A DNA stretch of 64,000 bases from Amphibalanus amphitrite (GCF_019059575.1 NW_024881568.1:1171310-1235309), one strand, 5' to 3'. Shown: positions 22,480 through 36,700, numbered from the stretch's first letter. Notes: a model not told the origin generated them from the sequence alone. Numbers and translations are program-made.

Positions 22480-22575
22480 GCGGGAGGACTCTGCGTGGTG
22501 ACGGGAGGACTCCGAACGAAGGAAGGACTCCGTACTGCGGAAGGACTCCGTGCGACAGAAGGTCTCCGTACAATG
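22480..22575. repeat. Short tandem array of ~21-bp units (GGAAGGACTCCGT type)
   Basis: Four to five degenerate copies with a conserved GGACTCCG core. It gives an artefactual Arg-Ser-Pro repeat on the minus strand. Confidence 0.55.
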
Positions 22576-22639
22576 ACGAGTGATTTTGCTTTCTGCACCT
22601 GTGAGAAGCTGTGCATTTCTCGGTTAAGGTCCAGCACTT

Positions 22640-25148
22640 AGCGTCGTTCTAATTGGAAGTTCACACCCTCGTAAAACGTTGTCCGTTGCGTTATCAAGAG
22701 CCACATTGAGTCGTGCACCCGTGTGAAGATCGGTGCGACACGACCACCCTGACTAAGCTGTCATCTGTGGCATTCCAGCCATCTCAGCGGGGCCGGGCTC
22801 CGCGTACGGACCGATATCATCCATAACTGACCACCGATTGGTATGGTAATCGAGCGGCGGTCACGCCGCGAGCAGATCGACCGGCTAATGGGAATGTAAC
22901 ACCACCGAGCGAGTAGGGAGGTGACGGCGCGGGTATATCTTCCGGGCTCGGCCGATTGCTGGTGTGCCGTATGTGAGAAGAGTACCGAGCTATGGGGTGG
23001 ACTGAGAGCGCGCTGTGAATAGCGGTACACGTGAACACGAGCTTGCTTTGTGTCCGGAGTTTAGGGGCCCTGAATTAGTTGTTTGCCGCTGGTGGAAGGC
23101 GGTGGAATGAGGCAGGAGAATGATGGCCGCTGGCTGGGGGAAGCGGAGGAAAAAAACGAACTGGAAGAGGAGGCGGCGCGGCGGTGGGGGCAGGGGTGAG
23201 GAGGGCGGCGTATGGCCGGCTCATTAAGGCCGAGCCGTCAGTGCCGAGCTGCACCGGCCGCTGAAGGCGCTGTGTCGGATGATGAACGGAGCGCGCCCGC
23301 CACTGTCCGGCTTCCCGGCGCCGCATTAGCAGCGGCCGGCGCGGCGGCGGGGAGGGGACGGGGAAGGGCCGGGGGACGGGGACGGGGTCAGCGGTCCCCG
23401 GGGACGGCCGGCCGGCCGGCAGGGCAGCACGGACGGCCATCCCGGCTGACAGATGGACTCACGATGTGCAATGGGAGGAGGGCGCTCTACACGACTAACG
23501 AATGAATGGCTCGACGCGTAATGCACTTGTGCCGTCGACAGAGGCGACAGAGGAACTCCATTCGGCCGAGGGCCCAACTGAGCGATGCTTGCCGGTTTTG
23601 GGAGCTTAGCTCAACGTAACTTGGGTAACGCAATAATATATCACTCTATTGGGGCAGACGGGAAGTTCAACAGGACAGCAGAGTTATGCAATATGCATAC
23701 CTATGTGGACTGCCGACGAGGACTGGATTACTTCTCTCTTTTTTTTCGTTAAGGACTATGTCGAAGTTTGTAATGGCCTGAAATAAAACACTGAGTTTGC
23801 ATTTAGATACAGATTAGCAGACGTGCTGTGCAAAAGCGGTGACATTCTCTGGAATTCTAAGAATTCTATTTGCACTATTAATGCCCAATGTCTAGTAATG
23901 CGTTTGGGCTCACCAAATCTGGGCTTTTGGGGGTCGCAGAGCGATCGATATAAAATCGATAGACTGCTACTTTTTACATAACTTTAAAACCTTTGCGGTC
24001 GATGTCGCACAGGCAGATGCAGCAGAATTGATGTGACTGAGGCTTTGCTTGAAACATGAGCGTTCGTGATGCGTGTACGTCCTCAGCGTTTTCATCGGTT
24101 TCAATGCTGCACTACCTGTGCCAGGCTTGAAAAGAAATTACTCTAAGTGCCAAGTGGTAAAGCCAGTCCGATGAAGTATGTAAGCGCCCTGTACCCGGCG
24201 TTCCACACTGCCCGCCGGCGGCGCAGCCACAGGTCGTATACCGTCGCTGCCGGCACCAGTCCGGCGCCGATCGGCCACCGATGCGTCGATCGGCCGACGG
24301 CGCTTACTTATGCAAACAAGCGGACGGCGGAGCTTTTTAGTAAGACAGAGCGGCAGGTGCATTATCTTGAGCATGTTTTCGCGCAGGTTCGCACCAGCCC
24401 AGATAAGGCGCGCTCGCTGGAGGCAGGTGGAACACGGTGCCAACGCCCTGGTGGTTTGAAAGCTTAAGGCACTGGCCAGAAATACCCGAGCGGACAGCGA
24501 CAGGACAGCTGCTCCAGCGTCACACAGAACGGGCAGCGATTATCCACGAAATGTGGGCCGGCAGCATAGCAACCAGGCCAAACACCCGACCGCCAAAACA
24601 GTTCGATAAGGGCTTTACCGCATCCGTGAATACACCGGCTGCCGGTAAAACGGCATTTGAAAAATGAAGCGTCATTTTTGCCACCGACATGTTGGGCTTA
24701 TCGACCCTTGTGAGCATTTATCAAAAGCCTCTGAAAGGCTGTTGGGTGAATAGTCAGCAACCAACGTCTGATGTATCACTACAACTGTATCATTTGAATG
24801 GAACGTGATTTTCAACGGATCACGACGCACAGCACTGACGCAAACTACCCATAGGAACAGTCGGAATGCAGATAATTCCTGTGCCACCTGCAAGTGCCAC
24901 TATCGCTAAGAATCTGAAAACTTTAATGGTATCCTTAGGAGTCTCCGTTTGATGGTTTGCAAAACATACATGCACCCACAAATTCGTCTCCAGTATCTAT
25001 TAGCTGCACATGCATTATTCTTGTTTTCTGCATATATTTCGCCACGCCGACACATCTGAACAGATATGAGGTACGCTTTGAACGCAAGCTATCTGACTCT
25101 TGAATCTGTTGGCAGTTGGCATATGGGAGCGCTTCCTTTATGACGTAA
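22640..25148. other. Intergenic with a CpG-dense island at about 22790-23500
   Basis: The island is strongly GC-rich with CCGG/GGCC words and no recognisable ORF. From 23580 to 25148 the DNA is AT-rich and featureless. A possible ATTAAA for the downstream channel gene lies near 24921. Confidence 0.35.
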
Positions 25149-26606
25149 TTATCTGGGTACCTCAGTGCCTTTGATCCCACTATCCAACGCGTCCTTGTGG
25201 ATCGAGTCTGTTGGTCCTTCCATGTGCGAGAAACACACCGTCCAGTAGACAATGTTGAACAAAATAAACACGATCGGGTAAACGTACAGCGCGCCTCGCT
25301 GCATCTTGTGACAGAACCGCAGGATCTTGCCCATGAGATCATCCTCGTCCTCAGCCGAGTGCTGAGGCTCACCGTCCCCGGGCGCCCTGGCTTTGGCTCC
25401 GATGGCGTACTTGCGGAAGATCTCGACTACCGTCTGCCGGCGGGCCTGGCCGGTGAGGACAAACGTGGGCGCCGCCCTCTTCCTCATGTTGCCCATGATC
25501 ATGCTCTCCATGCGAACGTCCACTAGACAGTTGACGACGGCGAAGAAGGAGAGGAAGGTGCAGACGCACATCCAGACGTCGATGGCCTTGACGTAGCTGG
25601 CCTTGGGGACGTACTCGCTGCCGGCGGCGAACAGCGACACCATGGTGAGCATGGTGGTGATGGTGAGCAGCATGCGGCCCTGCGCCATCTCGGCCGGGAT
25701 CAGGAACGACACCCATGACACCACCACGAACAGGATGGACGGGATGTAGATCTGCATCATGTAGAACATAATCTGCCGCTTCAGGATGACGTACATGTGC
25801 ACCTGCGCGCGCTCCAGCGGACTCTTGCTGCCCGAGTGGAAGGTTCTGCTGTGCGCTCTCGCGGAGGCACGGTGAATTTCGTAAGAGAACTGGGATAGTG
25901 TCGATGTGGAGTAAGACAATGGATTATTGTCTGCCCACGTTAGATTTAGTTCGCACGGGTTTCTTCCAAAACTTTGCAAGGCAACATCACAAATTTGCAC
26001 ATCCATCGGGAACAAGGCATAATTGAATGGACATGACAACTTCAGAAGAAGGTACTGATTCGCAAACAGTGTATAGTTTCTGTACATTCTGAAACTTGTT
26101 GATGGCACAAATATCACGGGACTTATAACGCTTGCTGCATTGGGAATGTACAAGTCTGGAAGCCACAAAGAATCCTTTACGGTTGGAGCAATTTCTATGA
26201 ATTCTCCGCGCATATTTTGCTCCGGCGGTGCGAGGCGGTAGTCTTCCCAGGAGTAGCGTAAATATGCAGACATTGTCACAGCGCCATTCGTTACCAAGCT
26301 TATTTCAGAAACGTGAACAGATAACTGAACCTTAGTCGGTGGCGGCAGTCCCTCCTTGCAGTTGAATATCTTTGGCACTTTAGGAGCACGCAGGTGAATT
26401 CTGGCGTCGTGCAACGTTGGTCTTCGCCGCTTCATATAATCTCTCGGCGTTAGAATAAGGCCATCAAATTTTGCCTTTGAATCATCGTCTTGAAAAATTG
26501 ATCGACCTTGAAGAAATCCGTATGCAGCCGAGCTGTTCATTAGAGAAATACCCTGTACAATATTCCCTGATAGAGCAATGATCAGCATAACAATGAAGCA
26601 CCTCAT
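25149..26606 (-). CDS. Cys-loop ligand-gated ion channel subunit (GluCl/glycine-receptor-like), intronless
   Basis: Plasma-membrane pentameric receptor subunit of 485 residues in one ORF. It has a signal peptide (1-19) and an extracellular agonist-binding domain with the WLPDLYIPN strand (148-156) and the Cys-loop C192-C206 (SCPFNYALFPMDVQIC, 13 residues between). M1 is ~278-302, M2 ~311-328, M3 ~338-362, a basic intracellular loop follows, and M4 is ~439-459. Glycosylation sites are N24, N177 and N221. The M2-M3 linker and M3 start (SYVKAIDVWM) are typical of anion-selective invertebrate receptors. The M1-M2 linker is IPAEMAQGRM rather than the usual PAR, although an Arg aligns at 0'. There is no second loop-C disulfide, which argues against canonical GluCl or GlyR. 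The ligand is unknown; a divergent crustacean/arthropod anion-channel subfamily is likely. It lacks introns. Confidence 0.85.
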   Translation of the reverse strand: MRCFIVMLIIALSGNIVQGISLMNSSAAYGFLQGRSIFQDDDSKAKFDGLILTPRDYMKRRRPTLHDARIHLRAPKVPKIFNCKEGLPPPTKVQLSVHVSEISLVTNGAVTMSAYLRYSWEDYRLAPPEQNMRGEFIEIAPTVKDSLWLPDLYIPNAASVISPVIFVPSTSFRMYRNYTLFANQYLLLKLSCPFNYALFPMDVQICDVALQSFGRNPCELNLTWADNNPLSYSTSTLSQFSYEIHRASARAHSRTFHSGSKSPLERAQVHMYVILKRQIMFYMMQIYIPSILFVVVSWVSFLIPAEMAQGRMLLTITTMLTMVSLFAAGSEYVPKASYVKAIDVWMCVCTFLSFFAVVNCLVDVRMESMIMGNMRKRAAPTFVLTGQARRQTVVEIFRKYAIGAKARAPGDGEPQHSAEDEDDLMGKILRFCHKMQRGALYVYPIVFILFNIVYWTVCFSHMEGPTDSIHKDALDSGIKGTEVPR

Positions 26607-27420
26607 CTTTGACTGCTTGCCTTCTCTGGATTATATGAGATAACGGATCATAGTTATATCCAAACGATTTCTCTAAGTGACATTTACAAAAGAATAACCT
26701 CTATAGATATTAACGGTTTTGTACCATGATACAAGCAGGCAAATATTTAAAGGAACAAAATATGTGTAATGATGAAAGCATACTTTGCAACTCAAAGTGA
26801 GTGAATTCAACAGCGACTTTTCAATTCAGATGTGAAACACGTGGTTTGGTGAGGCACTTACAGCAGCGGTAGCTGAACAGTTGGCTGCGATTTTGATGAA
26901 ACAGGGAAAAGCATGTTTCCAATGTTCTTGCATGTCTTTAGCTCAGCATCTCCATCATTTCTATCGGTTGTTACTATATGCTAATCGACACGGTCAACAA
27001 ATGAACCGTGTTGGGTGCTCTTTGAAAGTTATGCAAAAAGTTACCGACCAGTTCAAAACCGAACACGTTTGCTGACTACACATGCATTGCTGTTCACAAA
27101 CTAGTCAGGTGTGCAATATAAGCCCCTTCCTGGTGCTCTTCTTTCGGCTGGGTACCTGCTCCAAAGCCGCACACGGGAGTTACCTTGCAGCCTAGCACCA
27201 TGAGTCGCGGGAGAAGTAAGTCCAGCCACATTAATAGCTTTTCTGCCAATAATCGTAAGCAGATTACCTGTATCGTGTGCGAACGGATGAGACAATCAAG
27301 CATATTCTCCCCCCCCCCCCCCCGTGAGGAGTTGTACGTGATTTGCTAGAGGGTATTGATTCTAGGGTATATTTACTTGTATCAATAATGGATATGCGTG
27401 TGAATGAGTGCTCCCCCTCT
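26607..27420. other. Intergenic upstream of the channel gene
   Basis: AT-rich, with no core promoter that I would defend. It contains a C-run at 27308-27322. Confidence 0.4.
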
Positions 27421-28825
<1,405 letters not shown>

Positions 28826-28829
28826 TTAA

Positions 28830-29900
28830 AGGTAGTGTGCCACCTTCGAATGATTTCCAATTTTATTTTTCCTAGGATAAGAAGCTTCTGTTTTTACCTA
28901 ATATCGCAAAAAAATCAAAAATGGGCCTAAAATAGTGCTTTTTTTCGCCTAAAAGTTTATCGGTTTTTCGATATGTATAACAACTGTAGTGGGCTGACCT
29001 GCAAACAGGCGTCGGCAACAATCACGAATGCGGCGCACATGAGACAATAAGCAAAGGTTATTATAGACTTAAGACGTACGGGAATGAGTTATCAGCTGTC
29101 TAATCGTAGACAACACAATGTCGAATTCAAACTGTAAGCCTGTATTGGTATTGTTTCTTTAATTTGGCTGTCAAACATTAATTTATGGTTTGAAATATTA
29201 TTTTATGTAAAATAATTGATATGAAACAGCCGTCTCTAAAGTTATGACCCCATCTCACCACATGAAAGTGGCAGAAATGACAATGATCAGCTGACGCATT
29301 TTTCTTGGCCGAAGTCAGAGCGCGCGGCCCGACGCACCACCACCGCACCACAAAGTATGAGCAGAAGCCGCGCCCAAAGCCAGGGCCCCGGTAACGTGAG
29401 GTAGCCGAGTCGGGGCAGCGTGCGCTGACCCAAGCCGGGGCCGCGGCTTTGGGCGCGGTCTACCGCATCCCCGCGGGCAGCCCCGGGCTATCACATGACA
29501 CCGGGAGGACGCGCGGCCCCGGCTTGGGTCAGCGCACGCTGCCCCGACTCGGCTACCTCACGTTACCGGGGCCCTGGCTTTGGGCGCGGTCTACCGCACC
29601 ACCTAACAGGCGTGTTCGAAACCGCAGGAGATGATGATGAACGGGTTTATCGAAACTTGATTGGATGAGCCTATCGGTAATAGCGATTTCAGTGTGTGCA
29701 TTTACTGTTCATAGTGGTGTGAAATGTGGTTGGGGTACGACCGACAACCCGTCGGGGCGAATTTCGCACTAGGGTACTCAAAATTTGAAGAATTTAAGAC
29801 GTTTCCATGAGTTTTGAAGGTATGGATAAGTTCTAAAAATCCGGTTCTCCTTATCTGGGCCATTAACTCCATACGGTCCAGGAAAGCTGGCACACTACCT
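28830..29900. mobile_element. TTAA-flanked element with AGGTAGTGTGCCA termini and a large internal palindrome
   Basis: TTAA at 28826-28829 and 29901-29904 flank inverted ends AGGTAGTGTGCCA (28830) and TGGCACACTACCT (ending 29900). Length 1071 bp, non-coding. The outer parts are AT-rich and the centre is a GC-rich 78-bp inverted repeat (29368-29589). The TTAA target fits piggyBac or Kolobok. The termini differ from the CCCGCGCC family, so this is a separate family. Confidence 0.78.
29368..29589. repeat. Perfect or near-perfect 78-bp GC-rich inverted repeat
   Basis: Arm 29368-29445 is the reverse complement of 29512-29589, around a 66-bp loop. The loop contains part of the arm text again (GCTTTGGGCGCGGTCTACCGC). 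Transcripts would form a very stable hairpin. Confidence 0.88.
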
Positions 29901-32186
29901 TTAACCAAACGGCGCACTGACCTGTGTGCTCTGGTCGGTCCTGCTCCAGCTCCAGTTGCTCCAAGCCACTAACTGCGACCTGGACCGCTCTCCGTCCGTT
30001 CTCCGCCCGCTCCCCGCCCGCTCTCTGTCGGCTCCTTTCCGAGCGGTGCGCCACAGGTGACTGAGGCGGCACAGTCGGTGGGTGGCCGGCGACCCTTCGG
30101 CGTGTCGTCGGACGGCCGGGGGTTCATACTGGCGCAAATATCAGCTAAAATACCAGCTTATATGACCAGCGACTGACACAGACGTATCCGACTAGGTAAC
30201 CACCCTGAACTTTGCCAATTCTGAATTATCACAAACCGGAATTTCGATCGGACCGTGGATGTCAGGGCCTGTGCAACAAGGTCTGTTCAGCGCAGACTCT
30301 GACCTCGCGAATCCTTCCAATCAAAACAATGAACCGAAATTTCTTTAAAATATCCGAAATAGCTAAATACAAATAAGCGCGATTTTTTGTCGGCGCCGGA
30401 CGATCGTTTGTATTTATCACCCGTTGGCGATGGCAGGTCGGGCTGTTATAAAAAGCGCGGCAGCGATGCTGGCTAAAAGTCCCTGCCACCGGCACCCTCT
30501 CAAAGGGGCAGGCAGACCGCGAGTGCTGCTAACCTCGAGTCATGGCAGCGGGACCATCGGAGTAAGTGGAAGAAAAATTGGCCTATGTTACCTCTATTTT
30601 TTTGGTGAAACAAATTGGATTAAATTAAAACAATGAAATGCGAACACATATGAGTTAAGCGTATTTTACAAGAAAAACGAATAAAGAATTAAGTGATAAG
30701 GAAGATAAAAGATAAGCTAAATTAAATGTTCGCAAAATCTTTCACCAGACCATATGAACGAAAGGGTCCATCAAACAGGGACATATTTCAAGGCCAGCTT
30801 GAGTTTGCCAGCAGCCTCCAAGACTGACTCCAAACCAAGTGCACTGTGCAGGCAGTGCATACACGATCTTCTTTTGACCGACGAAGCTAGCGGATCCCCC
30901 AGCCGATGTGACCCGCATATTCGTACAATAGAATGCAATAATTTTCGCCTATTGGCCAATACCATATCCAGTTGCTTCATTTAATTTGACTTTGCAGATC
31001 AACACAATCAACTTAATGTGCTTAGTCTGCCGAGTTTATAGAAGAGATTTAACTCTGACAGCTTATCAACAGCCTGTCGTTAGGACACAAACAATTTCTC
31101 CTCGCAAATGGAGGCGTGAAAAGCGGCAAAGGAAATGGTGGCATAAGTTATTTGCTTCAACTGAATACAGCTCAAGTTCAACGGCACCATTATATGGCAA
31201 ACTATCCCTGCTTTCATTCCTGGCCTTAATCACAATCAATACATACCTATACCTGCCAGCAGAAAAAGATCCTTGCCTTATCTGGTATGTTTGTAAGCCC
31301 CCGGAAGATAACAAGTGGGCCATGTGCAAAAATGTCCATTCAATCAGCAGATATTGGTTTTCATGCCGCCTCTATGTTTCTTTCAATTTGTTGAGATCGC
31401 AGCTTTTCGTTAGAGTTTAGACCCATATGTTTAAGCATGGTAAGGTCTAGCATAATGCATTTTGCACTCATGGTTGAAACGACTGTTCGCATCCATAATC
31501 ACGCTATGTTTATTATCTTAAATCCTTCAGAACAATCAAAGCAGACATCCGGTTCGAAACACGGGGATTTCGGGATAAATATGAAGTCAATGGAAAACGC
31601 TGAATGTAATGAGAGCAAAAATCTGCAGTATCGCGTCGACTCAAAAGTTTATGATGTAATTAAATGTGAATTGCATGTTTAAAGCTACGTGCAATACTTC
31701 GTGTGCTCTGTAAATGCTCGGCACTGGGAGCCAGTGTATGCGGGCCAGTCATGCAGCCCCCTCTGCTCCCGCGGACCCGTCACCCCACGTGCCAGCGCGG
31801 CGCACCGGCCTGATTCCCGGGAGCTGGATGATCTGGCCCTCGTGCGGCGCAACTGGCCAATGAGACCGGTATAGGGCCGGCAGTGCCGGGAAATCTCCAC
31901 AGCCGGCGCACGAGAGCTCGCCAACATGGCGGCTCGGCGAGCTCAGTGTTATAATTAAAAGAGCAGTGGTAAATGCTCACTGTATGGTGCATCCCGCTCA
32001 CAATTCACATCCTCAGTCTATGGTCTATCCGCGTGCGAGCGCCGATTCATCGTCACGGGCTGATGGATAGAAGAGTGGGAAGTGTGATCAGGTGCTGCTT
32101 CTTCCCGTCCACGCTGAACATACGCTATGGCAGACAGACGTACAGGTAGATTGACAGAACAGGCGGAAAGACAGAACAGGCGGGAA

Positions 32187-32211
32187 GACAGACAGACAGA
32201 CAGAGAGACGA

Positions 32212-32248
<37 letters not shown>

Positions 32249-32315
32249 TAGACAAAGAGACAGACAGACAGACAGACACACAGTAAGACAGACAGACAGA
32301 CAGATACACGGACAG
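32187..32315. repeat. (GACA)n tetranucleotide microsatellite
   Basis: Nearly uninterrupted ACAG units over about 130 bp. The Cys/Leu/Ser/Val repeat ORFs on the minus strand are artefacts. Confidence 0.95.
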
Positions 32316-33054
32316 AGAGATGAACAATCACTGCGTCTGAAAGCTCACGTGTTGGCGGCGGACTAACTTCCGCGAAATCAGAAACGCCCTGGTCACCCTA
32401 TAGTGGGTCATGTTGCATGTTTTTCCTCAGATTCCTGTGCTCATGCTGGTGGTCTTGGGATGTAACCTGCAGTTTCACGCACGCTATAGCTCTATTTGTA
32501 AGCAAGGCACATGCCTGTCTCATGGTCAGATGCACATAGAAACGATATGTCTCGCTGCATGACTGCAAAATACAGTCCGAAGCAGTGTTTTAGCATGATG
32601 GAGCTTGAATCGGCTGATTTACGGTGTCAAACATTGAATAGTGTTGGTGTATTGTATGAGGTTTGCTAATTAAATGCCTGTTTTTTTCAACATGCCCAAC
32701 ATGCCATTTACTAAAGGGATAACTTTTTGGCTTAAAAAACTTTGACATGTCTTCAAATACGCGACTTTATTCCTTATTTAAATCTCCCGCACCAACCACC
32801 AGTAACCAATCCGGCAGTTTCCTCTCAGTTTCTGCCTGACGGATCCTAAAGCTCTATGACGCACGAGCTGCCAGTCGAGCTGCCAGTAGCCAGCACCGAT
32901 CAGCGGCGGTGCGCGGCGGCTCACACCTGTTTGAGGCGCCGGGGGACCAGAGGGAACATGACGAACAAACCGAACTACCGCGGACGGACGAACGGAGAGG
33001 CTCGAGCTTTTTTTTATCCAATGACGAATACTTGGATAAAAACACTTTCAAATT

Positions 33055-33180
33055 CAGAGGTGCGGAGCCGGAGCCGGAGCTGGAGCCGGAGCTGCCGGAG
33101 CCGGCACATTTTGCTCGAAGCCGGCGCCGGAGCCGGAGCCGTGAAACAATATATGTAGTCCGAAGCCGGAGCCGTCAAAG
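33055..33180. repeat. GGAGCC hexamer repeat block
   Basis: Degenerate (GGAGCC)n with GCCGGAGCTG variants. It shares text with the block at 33604-33781, so it is probably a fragment of the same element. Confidence 0.7.
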
Positions 33181-33603
33181 GGGGCGACATGGTTTTTTAA
33201 GAGGAAAAATTTATTGACCTACTATAGTTCGGTTTGACAGTACAAGGCAGTAAACCATGTGGTACGCCACACGTGAGTGAAAAAGCTGAATACGTGTTCC
33301 CAGTGTCCCACAGTACGTAATCCACCTCCTGTCTGCTCCTCCATCCCAACGTCTACATACTGCACATCCCCAGAACCGGAGGACCGGTCATCAGGTGACG
33401 GCCATCGTTTTGAACCCAAAGCAGTGGACTGCGAGTGTTTCTTTCTGAAAAAGATACCTATACATTATATTCCGCCACGTGCTTATATACCCTGTTCGCT
33501 GATTGCTTGTGCTGTTGCGAATATAGCCTTGTTATGCAAATACAGAAGCAACGTGTATCAATCCAATCACCTTTTTCTTCCACCCGTATTTAATTGATCG
33601 CAT

Positions 33604-33781
33604 AGGGATGTACTGAGTCGGAGCCGGAGCAGCCGCCGGACCCAGACTATTTTACTCGGAGCCGGAGCAGGAGCCGGAGCCGCCATGGCATTTCATCCGG
33701 AGCCGGAGCCGGAGCTGTTTTTTCTCCGGAGTCGCAGCCGGAGCCGGAGCCGTCTGAAATTTCCACGGCTCCGCATCCCTG
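33604..33781. mobile_element. Small element with AGGGATG termini and GGAGCC arrays
   Basis: AGGGATGTACTGAGTCGGAGCC on the left and GGCTCCGCATCCCT on the right are inverted. The body is GGAGCC repeats plus a T-rich centre. The AGGGATG ends and sub-terminal hexamer arrays resemble the hAT-like elements elsewhere in the window. No 8-bp target duplication was found, so the assignment is tentative. Confidence 0.4.
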
Positions 33782-36700
33782 CTTTCAATATTTATATGAA
33801 AGCTTTGCTCACGTTTTCTGCCACGCGACATGTTATCGTGTCAAACGGCATATCCCAGTGCGTCCATTGTGACAGCGAGCGTGTCAGCCGAGTGTCACCC
33901 ATGTGTCACCCGTACGTCAGAAAGCGTCATCCATGTGTCAGTCATGTCAGCGGCTGCGCGGGGCATGTGTGGCTCCCCGGGCCACCTCGTCCTCTGCACA
34001 CACGGCACGTTGGCTGACCGCCGCCCGTATATCGCATCCCTGTTCATAATTAGCTGTCCACAGAGCTCCCACACCATGGGAGGGACCAGCTCACGAAACA
34101 TTCCTGAAATGCAACAGTTGCACGAGACGCCGACAGGTGCCGACTGCTGAGTCATGACATTCTACGGACCACACAGCCAAGAAGGCAGACGAAGGACGGT
34201 ATTCAACACCCACCAGCCACGAACTACTAGGAAATAAAAACAATCGTTCCGTGGCATCCGTGCACGGACAACTGCACTCCAATGTAGTCAGCTCCCGAGA
34301 GCGGTTCCCGATGCGGCAGATATTGAATCGCGGCTCCGGCGCACACGCCTGCTGACCTGTTATTAAGGATGCCAGTGCCTGCCGCTATATTAGATGCTTT
34401 TGTGAATTTGGAGTAATCATGCGGAAGAGGTTCGCAGGTGGGTCGAGTGTCTTCTGATCAATAATATGAGATATGTGATACACTGGAACTGCTCAGAAAG
34501 GAGCGATAAGGCGAAGGACAGCTCTATACCAACACCGTGCGCTTTTGGTACATACCAAATCTGAACACAGTGCGCATGTGCGGAAATGGAATTGGCCTGT
34601 GTTCTTTTAGATACTGGGTCAGTTTGCCGAAGTGTTTTCTTTCGAAATCATTGGATTAAAAAAAAGGGTCATACCTGATCAATCTGATTCCTTAACCGTT
34701 TACATCTACACGTAAGCCGATGATGTTCCTTTTTTCTTTAGCGTACCTAACTTAGGTCAATGTCAAAAGTACGTATGGAGTACATACCTAACAAGCTCTT
34801 TTATTAATCAGCTAGCACCTAATCGTTTTGCGATCGATTTCAAAGTGCTTTTCATCCTCCGTCATGGAAACTGGTGTAATTTTTGGGCAAGTATCATAAT
34901 CTAACTGTTCTTATTCCTAATTGGAAACGCTGACTGAAGGGATGCAGACAGACGATAACCAATAAATCCGTATAAAAAGTCCACTTTATGCTACAAAGAT
35001 ACAGCTGAGTGAACGGTGGGTACGAAAAAAAAATTACGTACATACAGTAGGTATAATTACTCGTGCTACTACTTACCACATAAGACCATTCACCACAAAT
35101 GCCGGACCTATTTATTTAGTACCTAAATCACGCCTGCACGATATCCTTTCCAAAAATCCCACGTGCCCACTGGCCACTGGTCCTGATGGCGTCACTGCAT
35201 ACTCTGCTGATTTTCAGGAGGGTTTTCTATGGCGTGAGAGCGCCCGACAGGCGCCGGAAGCCGCGCAGCCGGCCGGTCCGGGCGGCGCCGGGAGCTCAGT
35301 TCATGTCGGACCAGTCTGCGCCGTCCCCGGCGGATCAGAGAGCACACAATGTACCATATAGGATGCTCTGCCGCGCGCGCTGATCCGATCCACAGTGCGG
35401 ATCACTCCTCAACGCGAGCACGGTGGTCGGGCCGCCCGCTCTGGAGGCTGCGGGAGGCTCACCACTCGGCACTCACCAGCAAGAGCGCCGAGGCTGCCTT
35501 AGTCATGATAGTATGCGCATGTTAGCTTGGGTATATAAATTTAAAAAATCCCAGAATGGGTCTTTAACTGCAGGCATAGCGTGCATGGTTCACAAAAAAA
35601 GCGGCAAATGCTTAGTTCTGAGGAACGCTCTGGCAGTAGCTATGACTCTGGTCAAGAGTAGGCTGGACTAAGGCTGTTGGTCACTGCTGGGTTCGATCGG
35701 ACCTGACCCGGTCGGGTTTCTGCCCCCGCCCCGCTCCACCAGGCGAGCTGACGTGCGTGTGCTGGGAGTGTGTGTGTGTGTGGGGGGGCAGAGGGGAGGG
35801 GAGCGCACTCGGGTCAGGTGACGGCGCTGAACACATATCCGCGGCACTGGAACAGCGCCGGATAATCGCGCCTCGTGAACACAAAGATTGAGATACCAGT
35901 TTAGGGATCAGTGACGCCACCAGAGCTGGCAGTATCGCGGCAGAGCGCAGAGAGCGGCGCGGCGCGCTTCGGCCGCCCGCCGGCCTGCCGGGAGTTGGGA
36001 CGGTGCGCCGCATCACTACTGGGAGGGAGACTGCCGTGTCGGCGCAGACACCCGATTCCGAGTTTCATTATAATTTTGATTCTACAATATGAAGGATCTG
36101 AACAGCTAAGATCGTTGTGAACCCATTCGAGATCATTCTGAGCACAGTCTGAGCCGGTTAAGAAAAGAATCAGTGCTTTGTTGACACTTTTTGAGGCTTG
36201 TGCACATCCTTCACCAGAACAAACAAGATATCAGCACAGCTCGAGAGGTATTCAAGCAAGCACCGGATATGCCATTAGCAAAGAACATGACCTCAGCAAG
36301 GCCAAAAGAAAAGAGCCTGTGAACGCCCCGAGATCATACTAAGCAGTCTGAGCAATGTGAACATGACCTGGCCACGGCGGACGGCAGCGGCGTATTTAGA
36401 AAATCGCGAAGGGGGGGGCCAAGGGTTTGGAGGGCGCCACCTCACCCAAGGAGGGCGCCATACGGTCGCGAGATAAAAAATCGCTCAGTGGGGGTTGGGG
36501 GGTTGGGAGGCGTTTTTTACCATGCCACCAGTTTTTTTTTTTTGCGTAACCTCGTATAGGTCGTGCTGCATTGATTTTGCATCGTGTGTATTCAGTATAC
36601 TCCAGGTCACAAAAGGTCAAGTGTTCTTGAAATGCTGCGCCGAAGGCGCGCGAAATTTTTGAAAACAACCTTTTCCTCCGCTTTTTAGGCACGCCTTTTA

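Larger units (their letters stand above)
29905..36376. other. Long intergenic region, no gene recognised
   Basis: Contains an orphan TATAAAA at about 30446, an uncharacterised 144-codon ORF (30986-31420, plus; no motif), CpG-dense islands (31740-31930, 35230-35480, 35700-36030), a tetranucleotide repeat and GGAGCC repeats (listed separately). I see no exon set that joins into a protein. Confidence 0.4.

Noticed and set aside
30986..31420. 144-codon ORF, plus strand
   Set aside because: No recognisable domain, splice support or promoter; kept only as a remark in the intergenic entry.
32018..32366. Cys/Leu/Ser/Val and Thr/Asp/Arg repeat ORFs
   Set aside because: Translations of the GACA tetranucleotide repeat.
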